DNA of 64,000 nt from NCBI GenBank assembly GCA_902560075.1, contig CACEKE010000006.1:1-64000 (forward strand). The letters are read 5' to 3'. The notes under the pieces are model-generated. The model was not told where the DNA came from. It worked only from the letters and a program-made list of their open reading frames with translations, and searched no databases. The DNA comes from an uncultured Pelagibacteraceae bacterium (lineage in GTDB: Bacteria > Pseudomonadota > Alphaproteobacteria > Pelagibacterales > Pelagibacteraceae). Positions 9,007 through 18,435 of the stretch are shown in pieces. Every line of letters starts with the position of its first letter. The first letter of the stretch is position 1. A program made the position numbers and the translations under genes.

Positions 9007-10256
9007 TAAATATATTTTAATACTTCATTATAATTGTCATTAAGAATTTTTTTACCTAAATTGTTCAAATTAAGTACATTTTTATTCATTTTATTTTTTT
9101 TAAGTTTTACTACATTTAAATGATTAATTACTTCATTTGGATTTTTAACTAAACAACACAAATCAAGATTTTTTAACAACGCATATATTTCAGTAAAATT
9201 ATAAGTATAAGGTCCATGTAAAACTTTACATTTTAATCTCACAGCCTCCAATGGATTTTGTCCTCCGTGCTTAATCATAGATCCACCTAAAAATACAATA
9301 TTACATTGATTTATGAACGAATTTGTCTCACCAAAGCTATCCACAAGATAAATATCTGTTTTTTTATCTATGTTCGACTTATCACTGTGAAGATGTACTT
9401 TTAAACCTGAATCCTGTAAACGACTTATTATATCTTTACATCTGTCAATATGTCTTGGAATAATTACAGTTAAACTATTTTTAATTTTATGCTTTATAAG
9501 TTTTTGTGCTTTGCCACAAAATTCTTCTTCCCCATGATGTGTACTTATTCCTCCAAATACAAAATTTTTCGATTTAAAAAATTTTTTTAACTTTTTCGAT
9601 GTAATATCGCGATATCTCACAGATCTATTTTCTGAAAATTTTAAATTTCCAAAGTTCTTAATATTTTTAGATCCTAGTTTTTTTAAAAAAATTATAGTCT
9701 CTTTATTTTGAGATAAAGATAAATTAAATTTATTAAAAATTGTTTTTGAAAAATTTTTAAAATTATTCCATTTCAAAAATGTTTTTTTAGTCATTCTGGC
9801 ATTAATTAATATTAGTGGTATTTTTTTTCGATTAATTTCATGAATAAAGTTTGGCCAAATTTCTGATTCTATGAAAATAGCTACCGATGGTTCCCAATTA
9901 GATAAAAATTTTTGAACTAATATTCTTGAGTCTATTGGTAGAAATTGGTGAGTAGTCTTTTTAAATTTAAACTTTTTAAATACTTTTGATGAGCTTAAAG
10001 TATTAGATGTAATTAGAATATTTTTTATATTTTTGTTTTTTTCAAATTTTTCAACTAAAGGAATTATACTTAAAATTTCTCCTACACTTGAACCATGAAA
10101 CCAAATAAGTTTACCTTTAATACTTTTTTTTTCAAATATACCTAATTTTTCTTTAAATCTAATAGGATCTTCCTTATTTTTAAGAATTCGAAAGATGATT
10201 ATAATTGGTGATAAAATTAAAATAGTATTTATTATTAATCTATACAAAAAAAACAT
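9006..10256 (-). CDS. waaA: 3-deoxy-D-manno-octulosonate (Kdo) transferase
   Basis: Glycosyltransferase that adds Kdo from CMP-Kdo to lipid IVA. The protein has 416 residues with an N-terminal membrane anchor. The catalytic block is FHGSSVGEIL, whose Glu is the expected base. Later come WPNFIHEINRKKIPL and GGSMIKHGGQNPLEA, the latter typical of the CMP-binding C-terminal domain. It directly abuts msbA upstream and lpxK downstream. Whether one or two Kdo residues are added cannot be decided. Confidence 0.95.
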   Translation of the reverse strand: MFFLYRLIINTILILSPIIIIFRILKNKEDPIRFKEKLGIFEKKSIKGKLIWFHGSSVGEILSIIPLVEKFEKNKNIKNILITSNTLSSSKVFKKFKFKKTTHQFLPIDSRILVQKFLSNWEPSVAIFIESEIWPNFIHEINRKKIPLILINARMTKKTFLKWNNFKNFSKTIFNKFNLSLSQNKETIIFLKKLGSKNIKNFGNLKFSENRSVRYRDITSKKLKKFFKSKNFVFGGISTHHGEEEFCGKAQKLIKHKIKNSLTVIIPRHIDRCKDIISRLQDSGLKVHLHSDKSNIDKKTDIYLVDSFGETNSFINQCNIVFLGGSMIKHGGQNPLEAVRLKCKVLHGPYTYNFTEIYALLKNLDLCCLVKNPNEVINHLNVVKLKKNKMNKNVLNLNNLGKKILNDNYNEVLKYI

Positions 10257-11996
10257 TTAATCTTTTTTTAATTGTTTCTCGTAGAAATTTTTATAAATTT
10301 TAGAATTTTTAATAAGATTTTCATGATTTCCGTCTGCAACAATTTTACCGTCATCTATAACATATATTTTTTTTGAATTTTTAATAGTTGATAATCGATG
10401 GGCAATAACAAGTGAAGTTTTATTATTTGTTAAAAGTTTAATGGCTTCTTGAATTTTTGTCTCTGTATCTGAGTCTAAAGATGATGTTGCTTCATCCAAA
10501 AGAATAATTGAACTTTTTTTTAGCATCGCTCTTGCGATAGATATCCTTTGCTTTTCACCCCCCGATAGTCTGACTCCATTCTCACCAATTAAGGTCTCAA
10601 ATTTGTTTGGTAATTTTTCGATAAATTCTTTTGAATAAGAGAATTTTACTGCCTCATTTAGTTCTTCATTTGAAGCATCTGGATTGGCGTACAAAATATT
10701 ATTCCTGATCGTATCGTCAAAAAGAGTTATATCTTGTGCTACTAGTGAAATATTTGATCTCAGTGATCTTATTTTAGTTTTGTAAATTGATTGATCATCT
10801 ATTTTAATATCGCCGTCATCCCTGTCATAAAATCTTGGTATTAAGTTCAATAAAGATGACTTACCAGCACCGCTATGACCAACTAATGAAGTCATCTCAC
10901 CTCCTTCTATAAAAATATCAATATCATTTAAAACTTCTCCTTCATCTTTATTATATTTAAATTTTACTTTCTCAAATTTAATTTCACCTTTGCTAATTTT
11001 TAATTCTTCAGCATTTTCTAATTCTTTAATTTTATTTTCATTATCAATTAATGGCAAAATCCTTTTTGCTGCTGCAAGTCCCTGATTTAAGCTCATGTTT
11101 AAAGTCGCTAAAGACCTAACTGGCTGATAGGCAAGCATCATAGCAGCTAAAAATGAAAAAAAATTATTTAAACCAAGCTCTCCACTCATTATCAGTTTTC
11201 CAGAGTAGAAAATTAAAAGCGCAATCATTAAACCAGTTAGTGTTTCCATAATCGGTGAGGCTCTTACTAAAACAGTCTCTATTTTTACTACTTTATCTTT
11301 TAGATTATTTATAAATCTTTCTGTTCTGCCAAATTCATAATTTTCTTTTTGAAAAATTTTTATCATTTTATGATTTTTAAATATTTCAATTAAATAGGAG
11401 CTAAGTTCACCAGTTCTATCAGCCGCTTCCACTGTAACTTTACCTATCCTTTTACCAAGTGATCTTGCAGCAATTGTTGCTAGCGGGATCATAATAATTG
11501 CGAAAAAAGCGAGTTTCCAATTTTGATAAAACATTACTATTAAAAGTCCTATGAGAGTAAAACTGTCTTTAGTTAAATTCAGAATAACATTACTCACTAG
11601 TCTAGAAATTAAACTCACATCAAAGGTTAAATGAGAAATGAACTTACCAGTATGTTTTTTATCAATTACTTGAGTATCAGCAGTTATTAATGCTTTCATA
11701 ACTTGCATTTGTATAATTTTTGTAATTTCTTGAGCAGTTCTAATTAATATTGTTTTTGCAAAATATAATGAACCACCTTTTAAAGAAAACGCTAAAATTA
11801 TTGCCACAGGTATAATTAAAATTAATTTTTCATCTTTATCGATAAATATTTTTTTAATTGCAGGGTCTAGCAACCAAGCAATGGAAGCTGTGCTACCTGC
11901 CACAATTAATGAGAATAATACTGACAATAAAATTTTAGGCAAAAACTTTTTTGTATAATTATTGTAAAGTCTTTTTAAAATTATTTTATTTTCCAT
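10257..11996 (-). CDS. msbA: Lipid A export ABC transporter, MsbA type
   Basis: Half-transporter expected to flip lipid A-core across the inner membrane. The 579-residue protein has six membrane helices in its N-terminal half. The ATPase domain shows Walker A GHSGAGKSSLLN (about residue 375), signature LSGGEKQRISIARAM, Walker B IILLDEATSSLD and the H-loop IAHRLSTI. Its place upstream of waaA-lpxK-lpxL supports the lipid A substrate over a generic multidrug exporter. It lies three bases after ubiA in the direction of transcription. Confidence 0.92.
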   Translation of the reverse strand: MENKIILKRLYNNYTKKFLPKILLSVLFSLIVAGSTASIAWLLDPAIKKIFIDKDEKLILIIPVAIILAFSLKGGSLYFAKTILIRTAQEITKIIQMQVMKALITADTQVIDKKHTGKFISHLTFDVSLISRLVSNVILNLTKDSFTLIGLLIVMFYQNWKLAFFAIIMIPLATIAARSLGKRIGKVTVEAADRTGELSSYLIEIFKNHKMIKIFQKENYEFGRTERFINNLKDKVVKIETVLVRASPIMETLTGLMIALLIFYSGKLIMSGELGLNNFFSFLAAMMLAYQPVRSLATLNMSLNQGLAAAKRILPLIDNENKIKELENAEELKISKGEIKFEKVKFKYNKDEGEVLNDIDIFIEGGEMTSLVGHSGAGKSSLLNLIPRFYDRDDGDIKIDDQSIYKTKIRSLRSNISLVAQDITLFDDTIRNNILYANPDASNEELNEAVKFSYSKEFIEKLPNKFETLIGENGVRLSGGEKQRISIARAMLKKSSIILLDEATSSLDSDTETKIQEAIKLLTNNKTSLVIAHRLSTIKNSKKIYVIDDGKIVADGNHENLIKNSKIYKNFYEKQLKKD

Positions 11997-11999
11997 AAA

Positions 12000-12869
12000 C
12001 TAAATAAGTTTTCCTATTAAAATATTTAAAAATATTAGCATTCCAAAAGTGTTATTAGATTTAAAAATTTTTAAACATTGTAAATTATTACTTATGTCCA
12101 GGTATCTAATTTGATAAATAAACAGGTGTAAAATCGGAAACAATAAAAATAAATAAAATACTAAACTAAATTTCATCAAGTAACCGGTTAGAATTAAAGA
12201 AATAATAGAAATTAGATAACATATTATGAGAAAAATTTTTGGATTATCCTTAAATTTAATTGATGTAGATTTTACTCCTATAATTTCGTCATCTTTTATG
12301 TCTTGAAATCCATAAATTGTGTCATATCCTAATGTCCAAAATATGGCCCCAAAATAGAAAACTAAGGGTGTTATTGTTATATTATTTTGTATTGATGACC
12401 ATCCTAGTAATAAACCGTAATTAAATGTAATACCTAAGTATAGTTGGGGCCAATAAGTAAATCTCTTCATATAAGGATAAGTAAACGCTAAAGGCATCGA
12501 TACTAATGCTAAAACTATTGTAAGTTTATTAAATTGCAGCAATACACCTAGTGCAATCACACATAAAAATAATGAAAGAAGCAAACCCTCCTTAACAGAG
12601 ACTTTGCCGGAGGCTATTGGCCTACTTTTTGTTCTCTCTACCTTAATATCAAATTTTCTATCGACAATATCATTTATTATACAGCCGGCTGAACGCATCA
12701 GCACCGAACCTAAAAAAAATAAAATTAAGTAAAAAATAAAAAGATTTATATCTTTATTAAAATCGTAACTGATTGTTAAACCCCACAAGCATGGCCAAAA
12801 TAACAACATATAACCTATGGGTCTTTTTATTCTTGTTAAATCAATGAAAATTTGCAATTTTTTTGACAT
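12000..12869 (-). CDS. ubiA: 4-hydroxybenzoate polyprenyltransferase
   Basis: Membrane prenyltransferase that attaches the polyprenyl tail to 4-hydroxybenzoate in ubiquinone synthesis. Both aspartate-rich motifs are present: NDIVDRKFD with ERTKSRPIASG (about residues 66-88) and YDTIYGFQDIKDD (about 184-196). The remainder is a bundle of about nine hydrophobic helices. The 289-residue length is normal. It is the first gene of the minus-strand run into the lipid A genes and is divergent from the DUF2721 gene across 50 bases. Confidence 0.95.
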   Translation of the reverse strand: MSKKLQIFIDLTRIKRPIGYMLLFWPCLWGLTISYDFNKDINLFIFYLILFFLGSVLMRSAGCIINDIVDRKFDIKVERTKSRPIASGKVSVKEGLLLSLFLCVIALGVLLQFNKLTIVLALVSMPLAFTYPYMKRFTYWPQLYLGITFNYGLLLGWSSIQNNITITPLVFYFGAIFWTLGYDTIYGFQDIKDDEIIGVKSTSIKFKDNPKIFLIICYLISIISLILTGYLMKFSLVFYLFLLFPILHLFIYQIRYLDISNNLQCLKIFKSNNTFGMLIFLNILIGKLI

Positions 12870-12919
12870 ATTTTATTTGTAAATAGCAAAGCAAAACAAG
12901 TTTATCAAACCTAATCAAT

Positions 12920-13327
12920 ATGAATATTGACTACACAGTAACTGCATTAATGTTTCCAGCTATACCTTTGATAATGGCTGTTTATAGCAATCGATTTCAC
13001 ACATTGAGTAATCTAATAAGAAAAATACACGACGAATATGTTTTTGAAAAACATACACCACCAGAGTGGAAGAGCCAACTAATTAATTTAAATAATAGAG
13101 TAAGTGTTTTAAAATTTTCAATATTATTTGCAGCATTTGGTTTTTTATTTAATATGGGGACAGTATTTGCTCTTTATTTAGATGAGGTTTTTTTTGCAAG
13201 AATAATTTTCGCATCCTGTTGTCTATCCATGATGATTTCAATTATCTTTTTTATAAGAGAAATTCATATATCTACTAAGGCACTTAAATTACACTTGTCC
13301 GATATGGATGTAAAATTCAAGGAGTGA
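12920..13327 (+). CDS. DUF2721 membrane protein
   Basis: A 135-residue membrane protein of unknown function. The N-terminal ALMFPAIPLIMAVYSNRFHTLSNLIR pattern (shown in part by PAIPLIMAVYSNRF) is typical of DUF2721. Three hydrophobic segments are predicted, at about residues 5-25, 55-80 and 85-108. It stands alone on the plus strand between two minus-strand operons, and its 3' end overlaps the oxidoreductase gene by 11 bases. No function is proposed. Confidence 0.8.
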   Translation: MNIDYTVTALMFPAIPLIMAVYSNRFHTLSNLIRKIHDEYVFEKHTPPEWKSQLINLNNRVSVLKFSILFAAFGFLFNMGTVFALYLDEVFFARIIFASCCLSMMISIIFFIREIHISTKALKLHLSDMDVKFKE

Positions 13328-14288
13328 TAATCGCTGGACCAATTATCTTCCTGCCCTCTAAATCTTTATGAGCTTGGACTACCTCATTTAAAGAGTATTT
13401 TTTAAATAATTCAACAATTACTTTTTTTGATTTAATCATGTCAAATAATTTTAATGCAGCTTCATCTAGCTCTCCTCTAGTTGCTGTGTAGTGAGCTATA
13501 CTTGGTCTTGTTAAAAACAAACCTTTTGGAGCAATTAACTTTCCCACATCTAATGGTTCAAGTTTTCCTGATGCATTGCCAAATGACACAAATGTGCCTC
13601 TCATTTTTAAACATAACAGTGATTTCTCCATTGTAACTTTACCCACTCCATCGTAGACGACTGGTAGCCCCACGTCATTGGTAATTTTCATCACTTCTTT
13701 ATGAAAATCTTCTTCATTGTAGTTAATTACATGTGAGCATCCAAATTTTTTTGCAACTTCAATTTTTTCCTCCGACCCAACTGTTCCGATCACATTGCAG
13801 CCTAAACTCTTTGCCCATTGGCAAAAAATTTGGCCCACTCCTCCCGCGGCTGCATGAAATAAAACTGTTTCACCAGATTTTGCTTCATAAGTTTTATGCA
13901 GGAGATAAAAAGTAGTTAAGCCTTTTGTCATTATCGCTGCTACAATTTCAAGATCAATACCATCTGGCACTTTAATTAAACTTTTAGTCGGATAAATTCG
14001 GTGTGTAGCATAGGAGCCAATTGGAGCTGCTGCATATGCAACTTTATCACCCTCTTTGAAACCATTTGTTTCAGGTCCAACTTTTTCAATAATACCAGCG
14101 CCTTCTAACCCGATACCAGAAGGTAGGGGCACAGGGTAAAGACCTGAACGATGATAAGTATCAATGTAATTTAAGCCAATTGCTGTTTGTTTAATTAAAA
14201 CTTCTCCAGAATTAGGTTCTGATAGTTTTATATCCTTGATTTCCAGAACTTCAGGACCACCAGTTTTTTTAATTTCTACTGCATGCAT
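13317..14288 (-). CDS. qor: NADPH:quinone oxidoreductase (zeta-crystallin-like)
   Basis: Medium-chain dehydrogenase/reductase without the structural zinc loop, 323 residues. The N-terminal GroES-like domain includes GLNYIDTYHRSGLYP and PSGIGLEGAG. The nucleotide-binding fold has HAAAGGVGQIFCQWAK at about residue 150. This matches quinone oxidoreductases that reduce quinones with NADPH. It is the last gene of an operon with a pirin and a DoxX protein; the pirin stop overlaps its ATG by one base. The physiological substrate is uncertain. Confidence 0.88.
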   Translation of the reverse strand: MHAVEIKKTGGPEVLEIKDIKLSEPNSGEVLIKQTAIGLNYIDTYHRSGLYPVPLPSGIGLEGAGIIEKVGPETNGFKEGDKVAYAAAPIGSYATHRIYPTKSLIKVPDGIDLEIVAAIMTKGLTTFYLLHKTYEAKSGETVLFHAAAGGVGQIFCQWAKSLGCNVIGTVGSEEKIEVAKKFGCSHVINYNEEDFHKEVMKITNDVGLPVVYDGVGKVTMEKSLLCLKMRGTFVSFGNASGKLEPLDVGKLIAPKGLFLTRPSIAHYTATRGELDEAALKLFDMIKSKKVIVELFKKYSLNEVVQAHKDLEGRKIIGPAIITP

Positions 14289-15124
14289 TACTTCACAAAA
14301 GTTCCATTATGAAAATCATTTACAGCCTCAAGTATCTCGGATTTTGTATTCATAACAAAAGGGCCACCTCTTGCAATTTTTTCATTTATAGGTTTTCCAG
14401 AAATTAGTAAAAACTTGGCATTTGTAATAGCTTTTACTTTTAATTTTTCTCCTTTTGACAACAAAATTAAATTTGAACCATCTACTTTTTTATGGTCTTT
14501 GTCTCCTATTTTTATCTCACCATTTATTAAATATATAAGAGAATTGTGAGTTGTGGGTAAAGAAAAATTGAAATACTTATCTTTATTTAATTCTACATCA
14601 AAATAAATTGGTTCAACGTTATGACCCTTGATAGGGCCCTCAGCATTTTCAAATTTGCCAGCAATAGTTTTAACTTGCTTTTCTTCATCTTTATAAAGCT
14701 GCATTTCTTTTGAATTGATATAGATATAATCAGGTTTAGACATTTTAAGACTTGCTGGCATATTAATCCACAATTGAAAACCTTGTAGTTTACCTCCTGT
14801 CATAGCTGGCATCTCAGAGTGAATGATACCACTCCCTGTTTTCATCCACTGAACATCACCAGCTTTCATCTTACCTTTTGAACCTGTGCTATCTTCATGT
14901 TCAAATTCACCGTGAAGCATATAAGTTACAGTCTCAATACCTCTGTGAGGGTGAGCTGGAAATCCGCCGATATAATCATCTTTATCTTCAGAACCAAATT
15001 CGTCTAACATTAAAAATGGATCGTAATAATTTGGTTCGACTCCTATGCTCCTTTTAAGTTTTACACCTGCTCCGTCGGAGGAAAGAATTGGCTCTATAAT
15101 TTTATTTACTTCTATTTGTTCCAT
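14288..15124 (-). CDS. Pirin family protein
   Basis: Bicupin protein of 278 residues. Metal-binding pirin motifs are present: FPAHPHRGIETVTYML (with the paired histidines) at about residue 55, then EHEDSTGSKG and MKTGSGIIHSEMP with a further His and Glu. Pirins act as quercetin dioxygenases or redox sensors in different organisms, so the role here is open. It is coupled by one-base overlaps to DoxX upstream and the quinone oxidoreductase downstream, which suggests a small redox or stress operon. Confidence 0.92.
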   Translation of the reverse strand: MEQIEVNKIIEPILSSDGAGVKLKRSIGVEPNYYDPFLMLDEFGSEDKDDYIGGFPAHPHRGIETVTYMLHGEFEHEDSTGSKGKMKAGDVQWMKTGSGIIHSEMPAMTGGKLQGFQLWINMPASLKMSKPDYIYINSKEMQLYKDEEKQVKTIAGKFENAEGPIKGHNVEPIYFDVELNKDKYFNFSLPTTHNSLIYLINGEIKIGDKDHKKVDGSNLILLSKGEKLKVKAITNAKFLLISGKPINEKIARGGPFVMNTKSEILEAVNDFHNGTFVK

Positions 15125-15498
15125 TATTTTTTTATATTATCTAAACTATATTTTTTAGCACCATTTACTACAATTAAAAGAAAACCTCCAGTTAATGCTA
15201 TATTTTTAAGAAAAGATGTTATTTGAATCTGACTTGAAAAATCTGTATGAAAAATCAATGCAGTGGTCATACAAAATGCAGCAAGTAAAAAAGCTGCTAT
15301 TTTAGTTTTATATCCAACTATTATCAAAATCGGAGCAGCAAACTCTAGAATAATTGCTGGAATTAATAAAATTCCTGGGACATTATAGCCTTCCATCCAT
15401 TCTAATGTTCCATCATAATTTGCAATTTTAAAGTAACCATTTATTAAAAATAATAATGATATGAAAATTCTACTTAATAAATCTAATATATTTATCAT
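15124..15498 (-). CDS. DoxX family membrane protein
   Basis: A 124-residue membrane protein with four predicted helices. LLFLINGYFKIANYDG near the N-terminus and the GILLIPAIILEFAAPILIIVG pattern (in part ILEFAAPILIIVG) are characteristic of DoxX/YphA-type proteins. It opens the DoxX-pirin-oxidoreductase operon and overlaps the pirin start by one base. DoxX proteins are implicated in redox homeostasis in some bacteria; a specific role is not claimed here. Confidence 0.85.
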   Translation of the reverse strand: MINILDLLSRIFISLLFLINGYFKIANYDGTLEWMEGYNVPGILLIPAIILEFAAPILIIVGYKTKIAAFLLAAFCMTTALIFHTDFSSQIQITSFLKNIALTGGFLLIVVNGAKKYSLDNIKK

Positions 15499-15515
15499 TC
15501 TGAAGATTTAATTTT

Positions 15516-16181
15516 TTATTTAATAATATCAAGTAGACCTTTTAGACTATTTATTTGATTTTTTGGCTTGTAATCTAGGTAATCAAAAACATTTCTATTT
15601 CTGTTTACCCAAATGGCTTGATATCCATAATTACCACCACCAGATACATCCCAAGTATTTGAGCTTAAAAAAATAACCTCATTTTTTTTAATACCATATT
15701 TTTTAATTGGGATATCATAAACTCTTATATGAGGTTTATAAATTCCAACCTCTTCTATTGAGAAAATATTATCAAAAAAATTTTCTAGGTTATTTGTTTT
15801 AACTAAATCATTTAACAAGTTGGGTGTACCATTAGAAAGTATAGCTAATTTATATTTTTGCTCTTTAAGATATTTTAAAGTTTCTAAAACTTCTTCATAA
15901 GGTGATAAAACTTTATATAAATTTAATAACTCATTTTTCATAGAAACATCTATCTTGTAAGTTTCCATTGATTTTTTCAAACTATCTTCTGTGACTTGCC
16001 AAAAATCTTTATGTCTGTTCATTAAACTTCTTAACCAAGTATATTCTAATTGGGTAGTCCTCCAGTGGTTGGCAAAATCTTCCCATTTTTTACCGATTTT
16101 ATTTTTACACTTTTCAGCTGCAGAATTCACATCAAATAATGTTCCGTATGCATCAAAAATTATTGCTTTAATATTATTCAT
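15516..16181 (-). CDS. HAD-superfamily hydrolase, type II haloacid dehalogenase-like
   Basis: Cytoplasmic hydrolase of 221 residues. The nucleophile motif is IIFDAYGTLFDV, motif II is AILSNGTP, and SSNTWDVSGGGNYG near residue 170 is typical of L-2-haloacid dehalogenases; Arg and Trp positions such as VNRN follow. The frame extends 15 bases further to a TTG, but the ATG giving MNNIKAIIFDAYG fits the family and keeps the gene clear of divergent rsmE. The likely substrate is an L-2-haloacid or a small phosphorylated compound; this is inferred from family membership. Confidence 0.85.
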   Translation of the reverse strand: MNNIKAIIFDAYGTLFDVNSAAEKCKNKIGKKWEDFANHWRTTQLEYTWLRSLMNRHKDFWQVTEDSLKKSMETYKIDVSMKNELLNLYKVLSPYEEVLETLKYLKEQKYKLAILSNGTPNLLNDLVKTNNLENFFDNIFSIEEVGIYKPHIRVYDIPIKKYGIKKNEVIFLSSNTWDVSGGGNYGYQAIWVNRNRNVFDYLDYKPKNQINSLKGLLDIIK

Positions 16182-16196
16182 AATTACACTTATCAA

Positions 16197-16901
16197 ATGA
16201 CTTATATTAGATTATTTTTTAAAGAAAACTTGTCAGATAATTTAAACTCAAATCTAGATAAGTCTCAATCTCATTATATTTCAAAAGTGATGAGAATTAA
16301 AGAGGGTGAAAGTTTTTCTTTGTTTAATGATAGCGGAGAATGGGAAGCAAAAATAAATGAAATTAAAAAAGGTATTGTAAATTTTATAATCGTAAAAAAA
16401 TTAAAAAATTCCGAAAATAACAGTGAGATATGGTTAGCATTTACACCTATTAAATTAAATTATTTAAACTTTATGATACAAAAAGCAACTGAGCTTGGTG
16501 TCACTAAATTCATTCCAATACTAAGTGAGAGAACTATGGTTCGAGATTTAAATTCAGAAAGATTAAACAAAGTAATTATTGAAGCCTCGGAACAGTCAAA
16601 TCGTATCAAATTACCTAAATTAGAAAAATTAGTTAAATTTAAAGATTTTATAAAATTATACAAAGATACCGATATTGTTTTTGGGGATCTGAATTCTTCT
16701 AATGATCAAATTAAAATAAATAAAGATAGTCCTGTATGCATTTTAATTGGACCAGAGGGCGACTTTTCTGAAAATGAGAGAAAAGAAATTCTTGAACTAA
16801 AAAATGTAAAATCTTTAAAAATAAATAAAAATATTTTGAGAGCAGAGACAGCCGCCATATCAATAATATCAATAATTAGTTTTAAAATTTTATCTCAATA
16901 G
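16197..16901 (+). CDS. rsmE: 16S rRNA (uracil-1498 N3)-methyltransferase
   Basis: SPOUT-class methyltransferase of 234 residues that modifies U1498 of 16S rRNA. The N-terminal PUA-like domain includes SHYISKVMRIKEGE. The knot domain has MIQKATELGVTKFIPILSER, IEASEQSNRIKLP, LIGPEGDFSENE and LRAETAA, all diagnostic for RsmE. The first ATG at 16197 gives MTYIRLFF, as expected. Its 3' end overlaps the convergent SCO gene by 12 bases. Confidence 0.96.
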   Translation: MTYIRLFFKENLSDNLNSNLDKSQSHYISKVMRIKEGESFSLFNDSGEWEAKINEIKKGIVNFIIVKKLKNSENNSEIWLAFTPIKLNYLNFMIQKATELGVTKFIPILSERTMVRDLNSERLNKVIIEASEQSNRIKLPKLEKLVKFKDFIKLYKDTDIVFGDLNSSNDQIKINKDSPVCILIGPEGDFSENERKEILELKNVKSLKINKNILRAETAAISIISIISFKILSQ

Positions 16902-17480
16902 TCTATCTATTTTTTTAAACATATCTTTATATGCAGCATGATGACTTATACGATCTAAATATTTTCCATTTTTTAACAATAATACTGAAGAGCTGTGGTT
17001 TATTAAATAATTACCATCTTCAGTAAAAATTTTTTCAGATAAAACACCCCAAGATTGCGATAATAAAAAAACTTTTTTTGGATCACCCGTAATTCCAAAT
17101 ATTTTATTTTCAAATCCATCTAAATAATTTTTAATAATCTCAGGTGTATCCCTTGTAGGGTCAATACTTACAAAAAAAACTTTAAATTTTTCTTTTTTTC
17201 TTATCTCAAGTTCATTTATAACCAAATCTAAATTGTATAAAGTCATTGGACATATGTCAGGACAATTTGTAAATCCAAAAAATATTGCGGTTAATGGTCC
17301 ATCAAATGATTTTTCTGTTATAGTTTTATCATTCACATCTTTTAGTGAAAATTCTGAACCTTTAAAGGATGCGACCATATCATCTTTTTGTTCCTTGATA
17401 TTTAAAAAGACCGGAAGCATTAAAAATATAAATAAAAACAGACATCCAGATATTATTGTAATTGAGGTTTTTAATTTCAT
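16890..17480 (-). CDS. SCO1/SenC copper chaperone
   Basis: Membrane-anchored, periplasm-facing thioredoxin-fold protein of 196 residues that helps assemble the CuA centre of cytochrome c oxidase. One N-terminal helix (about residues 7-27) is followed by the copper-binding pair in FTNCPDICPMT (CxxxC) and a distal His in LINHSSSVLLL. It is divergent from a subunit III-like gene with 36 bases between the starts and lies next to the cox operon, which supports a role in CuA loading. Confidence 0.93.
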   Translation of the reverse strand: MKLKTSITIISGCLFLFIFLMLPVFLNIKEQKDDMVASFKGSEFSLKDVNDKTITEKSFDGPLTAIFFGFTNCPDICPMTLYNLDLVINELEIRKKEKFKVFFVSIDPTRDTPEIIKNYLDGFENKIFGITGDPKKVFLLSQSWGVLSEKIFTEDGNYLINHSSSVLLLKNGKYLDRISHHAAYKDMFKKIDRLLR

Positions 17481-17516
17481 AGTTGATAATGCTTTATAAA
17501 TGATTATATAAAATTT

Positions 17517-18197
17517 ATGTCTAGTTTTTTAAAGAAAATTTTTGGCACAATTATAGAGAAGCCATGGGAGGCTGAAAGAGCACAAGTTGATGATGCACAC
17601 AGTGGTCAAACTTTTGATTTATCAGTTCAGAAATCAGCTGTAATAATCATCTTTGGTATTGCAACAGTCTTATTTAGCTTAATTTTTACCGGTTATATTT
17701 ACAGTGTTCCACCTGAACAAGATACTAAATATTTATTAAAACCTAATCTGCTTTGGATAAATACTTTTATACTTTTTATAATTTCCTTTTACTTTAACAA
17801 AGTAACTAATGAATTAAAAAAATCTGACGTAACAAATGTAAAAAAAAATTTATTAGTTATAGGAGGTCTAAGTTATCTTTTTCTATTTGGACAAGTGGCT
17901 TTTTGGATTCAATTGATGAAAAGTGGAAACTATGTTCAAACAAATAATTATTTTTCCTCATTTTATATTTTTACGGCTCTTCACGGACTGCATTTACTTG
18001 GCGGCCTTTTATTTTGGGGTAAAGTTGCCTCGAGAGTTTTAAAAACTAAAAGAGAAAAAATATTAGATGAAGAAAAAAATATATCCGCACTTTCAATGTA
18101 CTGGACGTTCCTTCTTGTGGTGTGGTTAGCTTTTTTTCTTATGATCTATGTTTTCAATGATGCATTCATAGAATGGTGTAAGACCTTAGTAGCTTAA
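17517..18197 (+). CDS. Heme-copper oxidase subunit III-like protein, short form
   Basis: Membrane protein of 226 residues with about five helices. Similarity to the subunit III family is clearest in FTALHGLHLLGGLLFWGKV (about residues 155-173) and the final helix starting SALSMYWTFLLVVW. A soluble N-terminal arm of about 40 residues precedes the first helix. The canonical subunit III of the main operon (coxC) is a separate gene, so this is a second, divergent member, perhaps NorE-like or an assembly subunit. It is divergent from SCO and overlaps a small convergent membrane ORF by four bases. Confidence 0.75.
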   Translation: MSSFLKKIFGTIIEKPWEAERAQVDDAHSGQTFDLSVQKSAVIIIFGIATVLFSLIFTGYIYSVPPEQDTKYLLKPNLLWINTFILFIISFYFNKVTNELKKSDVTNVKKNLLVIGGLSYLFLFGQVAFWIQLMKSGNYVQTNNYFSSFYIFTALHGLHLLGGLLFWGKVASRVLKTKREKILDEEKNISALSMYWTFLLVVWLAFFLMIYVFNDAFIEWCKTLVA

Positions 18198-18385
18198 AGA
18201 AATAAAACTAGTATTGAACCAACTAAAGCAACTACTAAAAGTAATATATTTACTGACTTAAGATATCTCTTAGTTTCAGGCTTCACACCGTCTTTTTTAA
18301 AAGCTCCTGCACCGAGTGAGATGACAATATAAAATAATAAAACAAGTGCTAAAATAGCGATAAGTATCCCGAATTTTCCTAACAT
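18194..18385 (-). CDS. Small two-helix membrane protein, unknown
   Basis: A 63-residue protein I do not recognise. Helix one spans about residues 5-28 and helix two about 43-62, separated by a charged loop KKDGVKPETKRYLKSV. The loop and helix spacing resemble small HIG1-like or oxidase-associated proteins, but no defining motif is present. Support for the gene comes from a consensus-like promoter just upstream and from its place between two oxidase genes. It could act in oxidase assembly or stability; that is inference from location only. Confidence 0.6.
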   Translation of the reverse strand: MLGKFGILIAILALVLLFYIVISLGAGAFKKDGVKPETKRYLKSVNILLLVVALVGSILVLFL

Positions 18386-18388
18386 TTT

Positions 18389-18405
18389 TAGCCTTATATA
18401 GGCTA
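18389..18405. repeat. Perfect palindrome before the cox operon
   Basis: TAGCCT and AGGCTA form a perfect 6-base inverted repeat around a TATAT centre. It lies three bases before the ATG of the small minus-strand membrane gene and directly downstream of that gene's -10 box, so it would cover its transcription start. No T-run follows on either strand, which argues against a terminator. An operator or a short leader hairpin is possible. Confidence 0.55.
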
Positions 18406-18435
18406 ATTATAATCATTTGAAAGACATTTTGTCAT
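18406..18435 (-). promoter_or_regulatory. Candidate promoter for the small membrane ORF
   Basis: On the minus strand, a -35-like ATGACA (5 of 6) is followed after 18 bases by a perfect -10 TATAAT. Transcription would start inside the adjacent palindrome and give a leader of only about 15 bases. AT-rich DNA yields many weak matches, but the perfect -10 with a near-perfect -35 is above that background. Confidence 0.5.
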